A stretch of 64,000 bases of DNA from a bacterium (GTDB lineage: Bacteria; Planctomycetota; UBA1135; UBA2386): assembly GCA_030432695.1 (NCBI GenBank), contig JAUILN010000011.1, positions 1 to 64,000 on the forward strand, read 5' to 3'. This document shows positions 63,561 to 64,000 of the stretch, in pieces. The notes below the pieces were generated by a model that saw nothing but the letters and a program-made list of their open reading frames with translations, made no database searches and had not been told where the DNA came from. Position numbers and translations under genes: made by a program. The first letter of the stretch is position 1; each line of letters starts with the position of its first letter.

Positions 63561-64000
63561 GTGAAGGAATCCAACCGGGACGAGCTGGAGCGCCGGCACG
63601 ACGACGCACCGACCGATTCTCTGCTCCGCCGCCGTCTCGAAGGCGACCACGAGGCGCTCGACGTGCTGTTCGCGCGCTACCTGGACCGGGCACGGCGCAT
63701 CGTCCGAGGCGAGTTCCCACGACTCGACGACGCGATGCTCGAGGACATCGTGCAGGAAGGCCTGACGCGGGCCTTCGCCCGACTCGACAACTACCGGGGC
63801 GAGGACCAGTTCCGCGGCTGGATGCGGACCCTGCTCGTGAACACTGCGAAGTCGGTGTTGAAGCGCAACGGCCGCCACGCCGCCGCCTCGCTCGACGACG
63901 AGTCCAGTTCCGCGCCCTCGGAGCCGGTGTCCGACGCCACGAGTCCCAGCGGTGCGGCCCACCGCAGGGAGTCGGCGCAGGAGCTCGAGCGAGCGCTGTC
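63561..64000 (+). CDS. ECF sigma factor, N-terminal part (runs off the window)
   Basis: This gene is open to the window end and reads 146 codons. After a charged N-terminus come the region 2 features of an ECF sigma factor: SLLRRRLEGDHEALDVLFAR, MLEDIVQEGLTRAFARLDNY, then RGEDQFRGWMRTLLVNTAKS and an Arg-rich SVLKRNGRHAA, followed by a Ser-rich linker towards region 4, which is beyond the edge. The start is set at the GTG at 63561, whose upstream TATGCT hexamer ends 6 nt away, as at other ECF genes here. It follows the beta-sandwich gene by 66 bp. A kinase partner, if present, would lie outside the window. Confidence 0.85.
   Translation, partial: MKESNRDELERRHDDAPTDSLLRRRLEGDHEALDVLFARYLDRARRIVRGEFPRLDDAMLEDIVQEGLTRAFARLDNYRGEDQFRGWMRTLLVNTAKSVLKRNGRHAAASLDDESSSAPSEPVSDATSPSGAAHRRESAQELERAL

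Noticed and set aside
63550..63564. Tiny ATG-CTC-CGG-CGG-TGA frame overlapping the sigma GTG
   Set aside because: Four codons with no ribosome site; the ATG lies inside the proposed -10 hexamer and is probably chance.

Overview
The window is very GC-rich bacterial DNA, densely coding on both strands, with no phage genes, no transposase, no CRISPR array and no rRNA. Four membrane-spanning Ser/Thr protein kinases carrying WD40 or TPR sensor tails each sit next to an ECF sigma factor. Add a fifth ECF sigma factor, a sulfatase-GH43-sulfatase fusion, a GH29 fucosidase and many large secreted repeat proteins, and the whole points to a Planctomycetota bacterium, probably one living on sulfated, fucosylated polysaccharide. 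That assignment is inference from gene content and is not proved by a marker gene.

Layout. 1-9.4 kb: two divergent kinase/sigma pairs flanking a VWA-HEAT protein; the first kinase is split by a one-base frameshift. 9.6-14 kb: a secreted three-LamG protein, a helical secreted protein and a small membrane protein. 14-19.3 kb: methyltransferase, TolB-propeller/amidohydrolase, GNAT acetyltransferase. 19.5-27.5 kb: a secreted repeat protein, a sigma-kinase operon with a 4-base overlap, and an FG-GAP protein. 27.8-34.4 kb: M42-type peptidase, GH29 fucosidase, kelch protein and parallel beta-helix protein. 34.4-35.9 kb: a small degenerate island with an hsdR remnant beside tRNA-Val. 35.9-43 kb: an exopolysaccharide-type cluster (hexapeptide protein, polyprenyl-phosphate sugar transferase, sigma-54 activator, glycosyltransferase) and a lipoprotein/LruC pair. 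43-48.2 kb: HPt protein, sulfotransferase, secreted unknown, FMN reductase, and a CxxC/TPR protein. 48.3-54.4 kb: the sulfatase-GH43-sulfatase fusion and a secreted unknown. 54.6-64 kb: a sigma-kinase operon, a papain-like secreted enzyme, a thioredoxin-like protein, a lipoprotein/carboxypeptidase-regulatory-like pair, and the start of a fifth ECF sigma gene.

How it may work together (inference). The kinase tails probably sense or bind partners and act on the neighbouring sigma factors; the secreted adhesin-like, hydrolytic and desulfating proteins are plausible outputs. At least four of the secreted proteins, perhaps five, end in what looks like the same unnamed beta-rich C-terminal domain, a candidate lineage-specific surface or secretion module.

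Expression signals. Nine genes have a TAnnnT hexamer ending only 6-9 nt before the start codon and no visible Shine-Dalgarno, as expected for leaderless mRNAs. Others (for example at 20359, 31773, 41270) have clear AGGAG-type sites. This signal was used to choose several starts.
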